This document shows positions 24,783 to 37,239 of a stretch of 64,000 nt of DNA, piece after piece. Numbering within the stretch: the first letter of the stretch is position 1; every line of letters begins with the position of its first letter. Where the stretch lies: positions 10,168,001 through 10,232,000 of the forward strand of contig NC_052620.1 in NCBI RefSeq assembly GCF_016545825.1, in the 5' to 3' direction. Under the pieces are notes generated by a model. That model ran no database searches, was not told the DNA's origin, and worked only from the letters and a program-made list of their open reading frames with translations. A program made the position numbers and the translations under genes. The stretch comes from Eucalyptus grandis (taxonomy: Eukaryota > Streptophyta > Magnoliopsida > Myrtales > Myrtaceae).

Positions 24783-25290
24783 AGGTACATAACATTTAAT
24801 CTTTCCCAAAATTCTCTTCTTCTTTTTTCTTTTTAACCTTTCAGAGGTTATGATTCTTGTGGAGAGGCTAGAAGGCTCTCTTTTTCAATATTGAGATATG
24901 AAGGACAAGGTTTCAGGATTCGTGTCTCCAAAATCCAAAAGGACACCAACGCACCTTATTCTCTACAAGACTAGTAGAGACCAGTGCAAGTCACATGATT
25001 CAATTCATTTTAATTTATTTACATTTCATTTCCTAACACTTTGAGTGCTCTTTTGGCTAAATCTAATCTGCTTTCATTTTCGCTTGTTTTTCAAGTCATG
25101 AATTTTTTGCAATGTTTGGTAGATTGGAAGCAGCTAAATTTGCATAGGCAACAAAAGGTGGATTAAGAAGGGGAAATATTTGATAATTTGTACTGTCATG
25201 TTGTTTCTTGTTCATGATATCGGGAAAATAAAATTGAAATTGAACAAGACAATCTCTAGGTAATTTGGGAAATTTTTGAAAAAAGTTCTA
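24783..25290 (+). pseudogene. TPP pseudogene fragment (last two exons and 3' UTR)
   Basis: This plus-strand copy matches the 3' end of the TPP gene at 43.7-44.2 kb. It starts near the exon-9 donor (AAGGTACATAACATTTAATC) and keeps intron 9. Exon-10-like sequence at 24888-24974 reads ILRYEGQGFRIRVSKI and SYSL-like NAPYSLQD before a premature stop. The exon-11-like part begins at 25095 (VMNFLQCLVDWKQLN) with the stop lost, so it reads on to 25166. The 3' UTR follows, with TTCTTGTTCATGATATC. Like the pseudogene copy at 41.6-42.2 kb, it runs into the same MITE. It is the outer end of the left arm of a large inverted duplication. Confidence 0.85.
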
Positions 25291-25293
25291 ATA

Positions 25294-25470
25294 TAGGGGT
25301 TGCTTTTCCAAAAGAGAGTTTAAAGTAGACATTATTTCGAATGAGACCTTGAAGTAGCCAATTTAGTTTCAAATAAGGTCTTGAGCTCATCAGTCAACCA
25401 ATATTTGCCGACCAACAAGCACATACATCTCAAGAAAGTGGCAAGTGCATCTCACGCATCTCTCAAGGTG
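25294..25470 (+). mobile_element. Partial MITE shared with 41121-41394
   Basis: GTTGCTTTTCCAAAAGAGAG and the following AGTAGCCAATTTAGT...CAAATAAGGTC correspond to the reverse complement of the MITE at 41.1-41.4 kb (GTTGTTTCCAAAAGAG, AGTGGCCAATTTAGTC). It occupies the same place downstream of the TPP 3' UTR, so the insertion predates the duplication. The right end is not found here. Confidence 0.65.
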
Positions 25471-25655
25471 GTGGAGCCTCTACTGACCAAAAAAAAGAGG
25501 TGGTGGAGCCTCCATTTGGCTAGCGATGGTGCCATGTAATCGGGTGATAAAAATTATTTGGTAACCACTTGACAAGGATGTTATCAGATTGGTATAAAAG
25601 AATTCAATTAGAACTTTAACATATGACAGAAAAAGACAAATATTTGAATAGACCT

Positions 25656-27690
25656 TGTGACATCCTCAGTTTTGACCCAATTTTTCAAAATGGAATTGTT
25701 TTGGCAAGCGATTGTCAGACAAAATTGTCTTGAGGATCAATAGGCCATGAGGACATCAGAAAAAGGGCATTTATGGGCAAAAACTTAGTTTTTCATCAGC
25801 AATGACATACGAGTACGAAAAAGTAAAAAAGGGCCACGGACGGGGACCCAATGGGTCTTAGCCCAAGTGGGTGGCCCAAGGGCCACATGCCTAAGGGGTG
25901 GGCAACCAAGGGAGGCCCATAGGCCCCTAAGCCCATCAAGCCATCTTTTGGCACAATCTTAGCATTAAATGCATGAAAAGATGAGAATAGTGCATGAATA
26001 GTGTGAGATCTTGATGAAAGGACCGAAATGCCCTTCCATTGGACAAAAGAAGAAAGGGCAAAAATGGAAATTGGGCTTGGAAGGGGTAGCCATGCATTTG
26101 GGTGGCAAGATGAGAGGATTTGAAGGCCATTCTAGACTAACCTAACCTAGACTAGTCCCATCCTAGTCACTCGAGTGCCTAAATCCTCTCATTAATGCTA
26201 GATCTTGCTTCTTTCTTAAGCTACTTTGACAGACATGAGCCAAAGGGAAGTGATGGGGCATTAATGGAGACAAGACTTCTCTCTCTCCTCCCTTTTCCCT
26301 TCCAAGACCACTGGCCACCCCTCTTCATCCTGTCACTCTCACATTTTTCCTCTTCAAATGGAACCCTAGGTTTGAAAGATTTGGAAGATTTGAAGGGCAA
26401 TGCATTAAATGAGAACAAGACCTCTCTTCTCTCTCCTATCTTTCCCCCTCACCACTGGTTCACCCTCCCTCTCTCACTTTCACTTTCACTTTTGCTTAAT
26501 TGAACTCTCAAACTCACCCTCTCCCTCCTCTTGACACCATCGAATCCACCACCTCCATTTTCATCTTCAACTCAACTTGTTCTTCACTTGTTTTCCTCAT
26601 TGGCGATTGTTCGTTGAACCCTGACGCCGGACCGCCCTTTTGCTCCTCCAAACCACTGTCCAAGCTGATTGACCGACATCCTCAAAGGTTGGTCGATGCT
26701 ATGCAACCCTCACCAGAGCTCCCTCTTGCTCATTTCTTCTTTGATCTAGTCCCTCGCGAAGCCTGGAGACTATGCCACCGTTGCCGGACCGCCGTAGAGC
26801 CTCCACCGGAGCCGTGACCAGCCATTGTCTAGCTCCCTCATGCACGAGGGACACATGAACAGCAACCTCAGCTGCTCTCCAGCCTTGTTGTTCCCTTCCC
26901 TGACCTGTTTTGAAGCCCAAGTCGTTAGTGAGTGGTTTTCTAGCCTTTGATTAGGGCTTTCGCTGCATTTATGGAGTAGTTTAGGATTTATGAGTGGTTA
27001 TATGATGATTTGTTGATGTGATAAACTATTGTTGAACTTATATAGGCTATCGAGTGTCAAACGATAGGTTATCTCGTTTAGGGTGATACGTTAACGGGTT
27101 ATTATGAGTAAAGTTGATATATGATTCCATTATGCCGCAATATGATGACATGCTATTATGTGCCATGAGGATTAGTAGTTGAATATGATATCTGGGTTAT
27201 GTGCCATGTGGATTAGTGGTTAAATATGATATTTGGGCTATGTGCCATGTGGGTTAGTGGCTAAATATGATATTTGGGTTATGTGCCATGTGGATTAGTG
27301 GTTACATGTGATATTTGGATTATGTGCCATGAGGATTAGTGGTTAGATGTGACCTTTAGATTATGTTTTACATGATATGATGACATATAGTAAATGAAGT
27401 CGTATATCGCATGAATATCACAAGAGTTAAATGAGAAAGATAAGAAATGGATTGCGTGATGGTATGCCCGTGTGATGATCACCTAAGACCTGATGCTTTT
27501 ACATGGGGTGTGAACTTGTCCTAAGGTATTTTACGTGAGACGATATCCAATTAAGTTCAGATGCCCCCAAGTCAACAGGACGTTATTTACGGATGGATTT
27601 TGAAACTAAGCTTCTTATAGGAATGCCCCCAAGTCAAGACATGTCGTGCTCGATGGGGCGAAATGATGCCTGATTACGCCAGATGATTGC
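25656..27690 (+). repeat. Left arm of a 4.6-kb palindromic insertion (LTR-like)
   Basis: The arm begins TGTGACATCCTCAG, like a gypsy LTR. Its sequence reappears in reverse complement to 30244: TTTTTCAAAATGGAATT pairs with AATTCCATTTTGAAAAA, and CTTGAGGATCAATAGGCCA with TGGCCTATTGATCCTCAAG. It holds CT-rich leader-like DNA (26270-26500), a pseudo-coding stretch (26500-26820), and 41-bp tandem repeats. The arm is about 2.0 kb, and by eye it is well over 80% identical to its partner. No gag-pol lies between the arms. Open frames in it (e.g. 26500-26817) are probably not genes, since they are disrupted in the partner arm. Confidence 0.8.
27155..27365 (+). repeat. 41-bp tandem repeat, five copies (left arm)
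   Basis: TGCCATG(T/A)GG(A)TTAGTGG recurs at 27161, 27202, 27243, 27284 and 27325, an exact 41-bp spacing. Each unit ends in ATATGATATTTGGGTTATG-like sequence. Confidence 0.9.
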
Positions 27691-28156
27691 AAACTGGGTA
27701 TTCTGTTACCTCTTGATTGTGCTCGATGGGGAGGCTAAAACGAATCTGTCAGAACGGCTCAACCATTCTTAGAGCTTGTAAACATTTCAACAAACAAATA
27801 TGAGATAAACTCAATGAGTGAACTTCTTAAACCTCGTGTAGGGAAGTCATTTCACCTCAAAAGTGCCCTAAACAAGCAATTATCTATTGATGGCAAAATA
27901 TGGCAAAGCTCTTCTTGCTTTTCTCTCACTATCCTCATAACAACAAATCTATTATTCAAGGCCATCAACATAGACACATAGGCAATTCCATAATATATAT
28001 CATGCTTTCGTGTCAAACATACGAATGCGCATTATGGTCTAAGTCATGCGTTCATACCATGCAATAATTCAGATCTAAACATATACGAATCTCATGCACT
28101 TTTCATATACATTTGTCCAGATTATTACGGCCACTTAGGACCTAAAGTTGACTTGA
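27691..28156. other. Central spacer of the palindrome
   Basis: About 466 bp of sequence has no counterpart on the other side. It contains no coding frame. It would form the loop of a hairpin. Confidence 0.6.
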
Positions 28157-30244
28157 CAATCATCCTGGGTAACCGAGCATCGTCTCGCCCTATCGAGCAT
28201 GACATTGTGTTGACTTGGGGGCATTCCTATAAGGAGTTTCATTCCAAAATCCATCCGCGAACGGCATCTCGTTGACTTGGGAGCATGCAAACTAAATCAG
28301 GCATTGTCCTGATTAAAATGCCTCAGGACAGGTTCACATCCCGTGTAAAACACATTAGGGTCTTAGGTGATCACACAAGCATACCATCACACAATCAATT
28401 TCTTATTTTTCTCATTTAACCCATGTGATATTCATGCGATATGCAACTTCAATTACCATATGTCATCATATTATGGAAAACATAACCTGAATGTCATATC
28501 TAACCACTAATCTTCATGGCATGTAATTCTAATATCACATTTAACCACTAATCCTCATGGCACATAATCCAAATATCACATGTAACCACTAATCCACATA
28601 GCACATAACACAAATATCATATTTAATTACTAAATCATATGGCACATAATCCAAATATCATATTTAACCACTAATCCACATTGCACATGATCCAAATATC
28701 ATATTCAACCATTAATCCTCATGGCACATAATAACATACCATCATATTACAACATAATAGAATCATATATCAACTTTACTCATATGAACCTATTAATGTA
28801 TCTGTTAATGTATTGCCCTAAATGAGATAACTGATCGTTTGACACTCGATAGCCTATCTAAGTTCAACAATAGCTTATCATGTCAACAAATCATCATATA
28901 ACCACTCATAAGTCCTAAACTACTCTCTAAATGCAACGAAAGCCCTAATCAAAGGCTAGAAAGCCATTCACTAACAACTCGGGCTTCGAAATGAGTTGGG
29001 GAAGGGAACAACAAGATTGAATAGTAGCTGAGGGCTGCTGGTTGCGTGTCCTCCATGCATGAAGGAGCTAGACGGTGGTTGGTCGCAGCTCCAGTGGCGA
29101 CTTGGTGGCGGGCCAGCAGTGGTTCAGCGACATTACAGCCTTCGGGCTTCGCAAGGGACTAAATCGAAGAAGAAATGAGTGAGAGGGAGCTTTGGTGAGG
29201 GTTGCATAGCATCGAACAACCCTTAAGGATGCCGGTTGATTAGCTTGGACAATGGTTTGGAGGAGCAAAAGGGCGGTCTGATGTCAGGGTTCAACGGACA
29301 GTCGTCAATGAGGAAAACAAGTGAAGAACGAGTTGAGATGAAGATGAAAATGGAGGTGGTGGACTTAGTGGTGTCAAGAGGAGAGAGAGGGTGAGTTTGA
29401 GAGTTCAAGTGAGCAAAAATAAAAGTGAAAGTGAGAGAGGGAGGTGAGCCGGCGGTGAGGGGGAGAGATAGGAGAGAGAAGAGAGGTTTTGTCCTCATTT
29501 AATGCATTGCCTTCCAAATCTTGCAAATCTCTCAAACCTAGGGTTCAATTGAATGAGGATGTGGCACCTCGAAGAGAAAAAATGTGAGAGTGAGGGGATG
29601 AAGAGGGGTGGCCGGCAGTCTTGGGGGGAAAAAGGGAGGAGAGAGAGAAGTCTTGTCTATTAATGCCCCATCAGTTCCCTTTTGACTCATATCCATCAAG
29701 GTAGCTTAAGAAATAAGTAAGATCTAGCATTAAAGAGAGGATTTAGGCACTCAAGTGACTAAGATGGGACTAGAGTAGGTTAGGTTAGTCTAGAATGGCC
29801 TTCAAATCCTCTCCTCTTGCCGCCCAAATGCATGGCCGCCCCTTCCAAGCCCAATTTCCATTTTTGCCCTTCTGTCTTTAGTCCAGTGAAAATGCATTTA
29901 GGTCATTTCACCAAGATCTTGCACTATTGACGTCATTTCATGCATTTAATGTCAAGATTGTGTCAAAAGAGAGCTTGATGGGCTTGAGGGGCCCATGGGC
30001 CTCCCTTGGCCACCCACCCCTTGGCCGTGTGGCCCTTGGGCTCAAGCCCATTGGGTCCTCATCTGTGACCCGTTTCCATTTTTTTGTACTCGTATGTTTT
30101 TGCCGATGAAGAACTGAGTTTTTGCCTCTAAATGCCATTTTCCGATGTTCTCGTGGCCTATTGATCCTCAAGATAATCTCGTCCGACGATCCTTTGTTGA
30201 AATAATTCCATTTTGAAAAATCGGGTCGGAATGATGATGTTACT
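28157..30244 (-). repeat. Right arm of the 4.6-kb palindromic insertion
   Basis: This is the reverse complement of 25656-27690, read inward from AGTAACATCATC at the right end. It is slightly longer than the left arm, partly because it carries six instead of five 41-bp repeats. The 91-codon minus-strand frame at 29223-29498 is the equivalent of the plus-strand frame at 26500 but does not keep the same extent. Confidence 0.8.
28510..28760 (-). repeat. 41-bp tandem repeat, six copies (right arm)
   Basis: Copies of CATGGCACATAATCC...TAACCACTAATCC lie at 28515, 28556, 28597, 28638, 28679 and 28720. This is the mirror image of the left-arm array with one extra unit. Confidence 0.88.
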
Positions 30245-32275
30245 TCTTGTGAATTTGATAAATCACAATTATTGATCATAGGAGTTCCCTTTGCAAGCAC
30301 ACGTGATTAATAGAATCAGTCCACAAAAGAATTTCGCATCAAAAAAGTTGGGCGCCAAAGGCTTTGAGTTGTCTTTGTACAGGATAGGGCAGAGCAATCA
30401 CATTCAATGCCAACCTTTGAATCATATGTCAAATCTTAATGAGAAGTTAGGCTGAATCTCTCCGGGTAGGCCGGCGCTCAAGTACACAATGTCTTTATTA
30501 TCCGGCATTCAATTTAGGAAGTTGGAAGGTTCTTGAGTTCTCATTGCTTGCAGGAACAATGTTAACTGCTGTCTGTCCAATCGAAGTTGCAGATCCAAAT
30601 GACCGTGACCCTTTGGAAAGGAATCGCAAGTCGTGTAATTGTCTCGTGGCCAACAAAAGTCCCACGAAATCTAGAGAGAATCTAGCTTCAGGTAATCCAC
30701 GAAGTACGAATGCGTCGACTGGTCAACTCGTTTTGGATAGAAAAATCCTTTCAAGAACTGTGCATTGGAGAGCAAGACAACAGCATCATATTCGTCGAAG
30801 AAAAAACGCGATTCAATGTACTCACGTACAGTCAGGAAAGAGAATTGGCGTCACCATCAGTAACATAAAAGCCGTGCAAGAAAGAAGCAAACATATATGA
30901 ATATGTCAAGTAAAAGGACAGCTAGCGATTGTAGCAGAGCAATCCTTTTTAACAGATGGCGATTGCTCCGAAGGGTGTTTTGATGTGAAACCAACTAAGC
31001 ATATGTACTGTATTTCACCCGCTTTTTTGAATTCTCAACCCTAATCACAGAAGTCGGCCATCTTATTCTGTACAGGTACAGTAAGTACAGACAAAAGTAG
31101 CTTATGGCTAAGTTGAGCCCCGAGCCAAGAATATTCATGATATAACCATTTCCACAATACATAAATTCCTCATTTATCGGTCTATGAACTGCTGATGATA
31201 GATCTTGTTAAAATGGATCACAGGGGTTTTGCTAGCATTAATATAGAACAAATATAAAGCTGCCGAAAATAACATATTTTTCTTACCTTTTACAAAAAAA
31301 AAAAAACATATTTTATTTAAAAGAAGAGCTAACAAACCAGTGGCCCTCATCTTAAATAGATGAGATTATGATTTTGATTGCATACATTCCCTAATAGTGC
31401 AATAAGATCCAATTCTATATAAAATTATTATGATTCGACGCACAATCACAAGAAAATAAAGAGTAAAAGTGAGAAATAGAATTCAAGACATAAAATTTTA
31501 TCTTGATTCACCTTTAAGCTAAGACTATGTCTAGTAGAAGATTCTACTATAATTAGCACATTGCATTTCTCTTATATTCTTTAATTATTAAAAAACTTGG
31601 CCTTTTTGGATGGCCTCTTGGATCCCCCTTCGCTCATGAGAGCGAGACTCTCATGTCTTCCTATCGATGGGGAATTGAATTACACTCCAAAAAAAAAAAA
31701 AAAAAAAACACTATGGCACCGTCCAAACCCCAATTATTTACATATTGTGGCAGCAAAAGGAAGAAAGCTTTTTTCCTCAAACACCGTTCACAGCCAAAAA
31801 TTCTATTTTGGAGAGTTAAGTGATAGTCATGGGACCAGTTATAATTGGGCCACTGGAGATGCAGGTAACATTGAAGGTCCCTTTGAGTGGATTAATGATA
31901 CTCCCCTCATAAATTGCATCTCATGTGCCAGGTCAAAAGAACATGTTATGAGATAGATATCCCATATTTTGCAAAGATGGCGTCCTTTATGGCATTGGTC
32001 TTCTCTCACCACTTAAATTACACAGTCCATGCACAAAGGATCCAATGGGTGTTTTGCCTCGATTCTTTTCCTTGGAGCATGAAATAATTCATGAAGGGTT
32101 AACGATGGAAACAATACTGGTGTAGGTATATGACAGATGTGGCAACACTGGCCACGTTCAAATACATTTTCTAGTATTAGCCTACCATTCCTACCAGTGT
32201 GCTTTACATGTTTAGAACAAATTGAGGAATGATAATCTCAAAAGTTGGAAATATTAATAGAGATGATACCCTACT
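30245..32275 (-). repeat. Left arm segment of a large inverted duplication (unidentified sequence)
   Basis: The segment matches the reverse complement of 37240-39318. Examples are GATCATAGGAGTTCCC with GGGAACTCGCATGATC, CGTGCAAGAAAGAAGCAAAC with GTTTGCTTCTTTCTTGCACG, and GGTCCCTTTGAGTGGAT with ATCCACTCAAAGGGACC. Some blocks look coding-like. On the minus strand one reads HEMQFMRGVSLIHSKGPS (partner HEMQFMREVSLIHSKGPS). On the plus strand the same DNA reads GPFEWINDTPLINCISC. I cannot assign a family or a certain strand. A 118-codon plus-strand frame (30544-30900) and a 119-codon one (31597-31956) lie here. Confidence 0.7.
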
Positions 32276-34340
32276 TATACCTGCGTTTCACTTAATTTCT
32301 TTGCTTTAATTTTTTTTTTAAATCTTGCGACTTATACAATTTATCTTTTTTCAACTTGAAACCTTCGAGACTTTCAAAACTTATATATATTCACAGATAA
32401 GTTCGCATTTGATTCTTTTTATAAGTTTTGAAAATTTTGAATAGTATTTTAAATTTTTGTGGGGAAGTGAAAGAAAGACTTCGCTTTGCTTCTAAAAGTC
32501 CTAAACTCACAAGCATACATCAGTAAGTGTGTTTTGGATACACTACATTACCATGTTCATGAAACATGAAACTTTCAATCAAACATCAAATGTGGACTCG
32601 CCGTTCTGGAGATGAGACATTGAGATAGACTTTAGCCACCTCGAATTGAGCATGCGTAGTGGGTGAGCTAGAAGTGCAAAGGCAAAGCCCAAACGGAGTG
32701 TCCGTAAAAGCCCACATTTAGTCCCCCTAACTTAAGGTCTGTCGGAGGAAGGGCCTATTCGTTTATGTTTTTAAAAACTAAAAACACTTTCTTGTTTTCA
32801 CATCAAAATTTAAACATACTATACATATTTCAATAAATTACTAAATGAATATATGCAAATATGCATCTCAACATCTGTATATATCGACAGTTCCATGTGC
32901 TTAAAGTTAAGAAAAAGTAAAGACTGTATGCACTCCCCGATTTGGATTAAGCGAAATGTAAAAATTTATGTAGTCACTCGTTTCGGCTGTTTTCGCATCA
33001 CTAATTCTCATGATAGAAATGTCATTGATCGACAAAATTAACGCTTGAAAAATGAATTATTTATCCACTGGTTTTAGCAACAAAAATTCGGGCTCCTAAG
33101 ACAAACTCTGTTCACGGAAAAACTCCACCTTTGTTTTCCTTTTGTTTTTTCAACATCCAGTGTCATTGGAAATTCAGACATAAGCATCATGACATATCTG
33201 AGTTCAAACCTGTCGTGTATACTCTGGTGTCATAAAATAAATTCCATATATTTTAGGTGCTCGGATAATGCCATCTAAACTTTCTCCAATGTCATGATTA
33301 AAGCTAATAACGAAAACGAAAGAATGGACACACGATTCTTCCATGTGAGAATTTATCTGCAAAGGGGATTATCCGCCTAGTACAAAAGAGAGGGCTAAAA
33401 TCCACCAGTCACCACTCTTATTTGCCCTTAAGTGGTCTAGAGGTCAAGTCACCAAACTGTTCTACACATTAAATTTACCTGCTGTTCTCTTTTTAGGTTG
33501 AAATTCGCTAATGATGTTAACATACAACAAATGTGGTGTGATGTGATTGTCACATGGTCCTAAGTTTTGCATTTCCTGAGAATATTGGGAATATATCACT
33601 GAAAGTCCGTAGGATGCCAAAAAAAATGGAGGAATTATGTATTTCGGAAGATTGATATCAAAATCTTTTATAAATGCGTTTTGCTTCTAAAGAGACCTAA
33701 ACTCGCAAGCACTCATTATTAAGTGTGTTTTGAGTACACTCACCTACCATGTTCATGAAACTTGAACCTTTCAATCAAACCTCATGTGTGTGTGTCATGC
33801 CGTTATCATGCCAATCTTGATAAATATTACTGCATATAGCATGGTTGGAAAAGAGAAACCAAACACCTGCCGACCTCTTTGTTTTTATCCAAGACATGAA
33901 AAAGTGATAATGATGGGTTTATGAAAAAGAGTCTCTCTAAAAAGCCTTTTTCTCCATTCACGCACTTTAAGCACATCTATCAATAATGTACTAATGTAGC
34001 ACATGATATGATTCCATTCCTAACGTTGTGCGAACTGGAAGAATTTCTCTACTTATCATTACCAAGAGAGAGATGATTATAAAATGACTCCAGCAATTTC
34101 TGTAGCAGTACTTTTTTCCGTAGGCACGATGATTTGTTGGTTCATTCCAGAGCAAACCCTAGTTTATGACAGCCCAAAATGCACCCATTCGCAAATCATT
34201 ATCAGTCAAACATCTGTCAATAAAAATAAAAAAAAAGTACTCGAAAGCTGTTTTGACTGATTACCGAGCAAGGGTCACATCCTCGTTTCCGAATTCTCAC
34301 TGATTAGTTATAGGCCGTGCAATGAACTCGAAAGTGAGTT
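32276..34340. other. Spacer of the inverted duplication, left half; dispersed direct repeat
   Basis: No gene recognised. A block at about 32482-32590 (TTTGCTTCTAAAAGTCCTAA, GTGTGTTTTGGATACACT, CCATGTTCATGAAAC) recurs at about 33678-33790 in the same orientation, about 1.2 kb away. The copies differ at scattered positions. Confidence 0.5.
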
Positions 34341-34899
34341 TAGGTGGCGAGTCACCTTTTGACAAATACCAATAACGCCAAAAGTCTTGACTTTTGGTCC
34401 TCAGTTTCATTTTTTATCTATATTTTCCCCACAAATAGCTCATTTTGTCATCTTATACACACCGAGAAATTAGTCGCGCATGCCCTTTCTTTTTTGCAAC
34501 TTTATGAGAAACATTGGTTACGTGTGACTATAAGTAAGATGTCTTTCTTTTGAAGTTCCGGATGTTTTTAGAGGATTAGATGATTTTTCTCCTGGTTAAG
34601 TCCTAAGACTTTTCCCCTTCTCCTTTTCATCCTCTCAGGTTACAATCCACTTCAAAGTACGATCATGTAAAGAGTGGCGACCTATACAAACATGGTTGTA
34701 GTATAGCCTTCTAGTGAGGGTAATGAAGTGAAATTTGTTAGAAAGCTACAATATCCAAACTATTATCACTTGAGTCAAAACCCTATCTTTCGCGTAAACT
34801 CATCTTTCCATTTGTTCGAGACATATTTGTTACTCTATCATTAGGGAACACAGTTCGAGAAACACTTTGTGAAGTGACTAGTGAAACACTCCATTTAGT

Positions 34900-35095
34900 C
34901 CATTTTATATTAGTTTAAATTGGGAAAAAATATTTAACTAATGTGGTATCGGAAGATAGATCAAGAGTTCAAATTCTAACAATTCTTCTCAATTTTCTCA
35001 TGCTTGGTGCGATTACATCCACATCTTATCTTGTGCGTGTAAGGGACTGGCTTATTCGAGAGAGGGGAGAGTGATATTTATTAATCATACCAAAT
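34900..35095 (+). mobile_element. SINE- or LTR-like fragment with tRNA-like motifs
   Basis: AACTAATGTGGTATCGGAAG is followed by AAGAGTTCAAATTCTAAC, which resembles box-A/box-B spacing or a primer-binding site plus leader. There is no poly(A) tail or second LTR. The assignment is tentative. Confidence 0.25.
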
Positions 35096-37239
35096 AAATA
35101 AATGGTTTCATTTTCAATACACTAATTTGCTTTATGTGACACGGATAATGTTTTGAAAATGGCAAACTCTCTTTTCTATTATTTAACATAAGTCCTTGGA
35201 CTGCTTCTTAGTAAAATCCATATACCATGCATACATTTTTTGGTTATCAGTATAAAATTCCTAAGCATCTGTTTTTCCTAACGTTGACAATGTAACCTCC
35301 ATGGCATTGTTCAATGTTTATACACACACCCATGACCCAACGTAACGCACAGGCACGCATTATTGATCTGCTTCTCATCAATACCTTTCATCCAATTGTC
35401 AGAGGGACTTCAAGAAGGGTCCAGCCAATGACTCAACTACACATAGGCACTATTCATCTGTTCCCCATAACCAGGGCATCTTGGGGTCACATGGGAATCC
35501 ATGTGATTTCATAGTTAGGCCACATCCAACCAATGATCGGTCCCATTTACAAACATTAAATTACCAGAAAAAAAAAAGAATATTCAATCAACAATAAAAT
35601 AGTATACTCATTAATTGATTTCTCTCGTTCTTTCCCCTTGTTCTTCCCAAGACAGACCACCACCTTCAGTGTGGCTCGACCCTCCATGCGGGGACCGATT
35701 CTCAAAGGCCTAAAGAGCACACCTGTTAGAAAGAAAATCTCTCAGTCTCCTGACACGTGTGCCTCAGGACCATCCCTTTGATAACATGGATCTGACAGGC
35801 CATTGCATGATTGGCGCAAGGTTCAAATTTTTATTCAGATGACCAGCTAACCACAGATTTGAGTCACGATTTATGGGTTGATAGGTATATTCTAAAGCAT
35901 GCACGCCATTTATTTAGTGTTCGCTAACAGGGCCTGGGTTGGTGGAAACAAGAGGGTTCGGCTGAGACAAGTTCCTCGATAGTGCTTTGAAGCACGAATG
36001 TAACATTATAAAACAACAAAATGATTGTACCTACGAGATCTGAAATATGTTTATATATGTCGCATCTCTCGGAAGGAAAGAGAGAAGTGTTCATGAAAAC
36101 TGTAGAAGAAAGGGAGGGTCCTTGGGTTGCATATTCGCCTCTTCGCTTCAATAATTGAAGCTCGCAGAAGACTTTGTTTATTTCGGTTAAGGCACCAATG
36201 ATGGCCATGTAACCTAGTGGACTCCATCTTTCCACGTCCAAAAAAGTCGAGGTTGTCAAAGGCTTTTGGATCCATGTTATTGTAACTACTCAACCCCAAG
36301 AAAAAGGAAGAAAAAGTGGGAGAATTAATTCATGTGGTTTTTTTTTTCCTTTTTATTCATCTTTTTCCACATCAAAACACTCCTTTAAGTGGATTCCAAC
36401 TCCTCATCCATCCAAACTAGATTCTCCACCCCCCACCCCAAAACAACTGGTGGGTTTCCCTATCAATAACCTAACCAAAAGTTAATTACCATGAAAAATC
36501 AAAGTAATGTATTGAAAAAAGACACAAACTAAAATCCCATGAAGAAAATTTATTGGATTGAACCACTTGTCTATGAGGTGGGGCAGCTTCAAATCTATGT
36601 AACCAATGGGGTAGGCTTGCTCTTCTGTTTACAAGCAATGGCTATAGATCTACCAAATGAGGGTCTACTACAATATGTTTGCGTGTGTAGACCTTCCTTT
36701 GTGGGGCTTGAAGGGATCAAAGAAACTATTATTGCTCTCTTCCAATTGGACTTCTCCTACATGTTTCTTATCTGAACAACACACCCCGCAGCTTTCTTGG
36801 GAGTGCATAATATCTGGTCAATTCATGTAATTCGTGCCTATCTTGAATATTATTCTCTGAAATTATATTATTCCACACTCATGTACGTCCTATTATGGTG
36901 CCAACTCATTTTGTGCATATAAAAGAGGGCTTCAACTATAGCAATAAATAATAGCACTCTCAATGGCCTTTTAGATCCCTTGTCTCCAAAAAGGGTGTAT
37001 GAGGACTGGTGGTACTTGTGAAAGGAGGCAGGCATAAGATCCGACGTTAATCAACTTAATTATGAACACGGTACATAGTAATATATCTGTGTCTTACTTT
37101 TCTTGGAAAAATTGTTATATGGCAAGCTGCATTGTTCATTAGTGATTTATGCGGGAAAGATGAATAGCAGTTAAAAAAAAAAAGTTAATCAGAAATAATC
37201 TTTGTAATCGTATTAGAGTTGTTGTATTAGTTAAATGCC
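35096..37239. other. Spacer of the inverted duplication, right half
   Basis: There is no recognised gene. The longest frame is 111 codons on the minus strand (35924-36259), overlapped by an 82-codon frame. It lies upstream of ACATATATAAACATA on the same strand and has no family resemblance. A 78-codon plus-strand frame (36539-36775) is likewise unassigned. Confidence 0.35.

Noticed and set aside
26195..26817. Open frames in the palindrome arm (102 and 105 codons) as possible genes
   Set aside because: They lie in LTR-like CT-rich leader sequence and are not kept intact in the mirror arm.
30544..30900. 118-codon plus-strand frame as a real gene
   Set aside because: The mirror copy near 38.3-39.0 kb is interrupted by stops in the same frame, and no family is recognisable.
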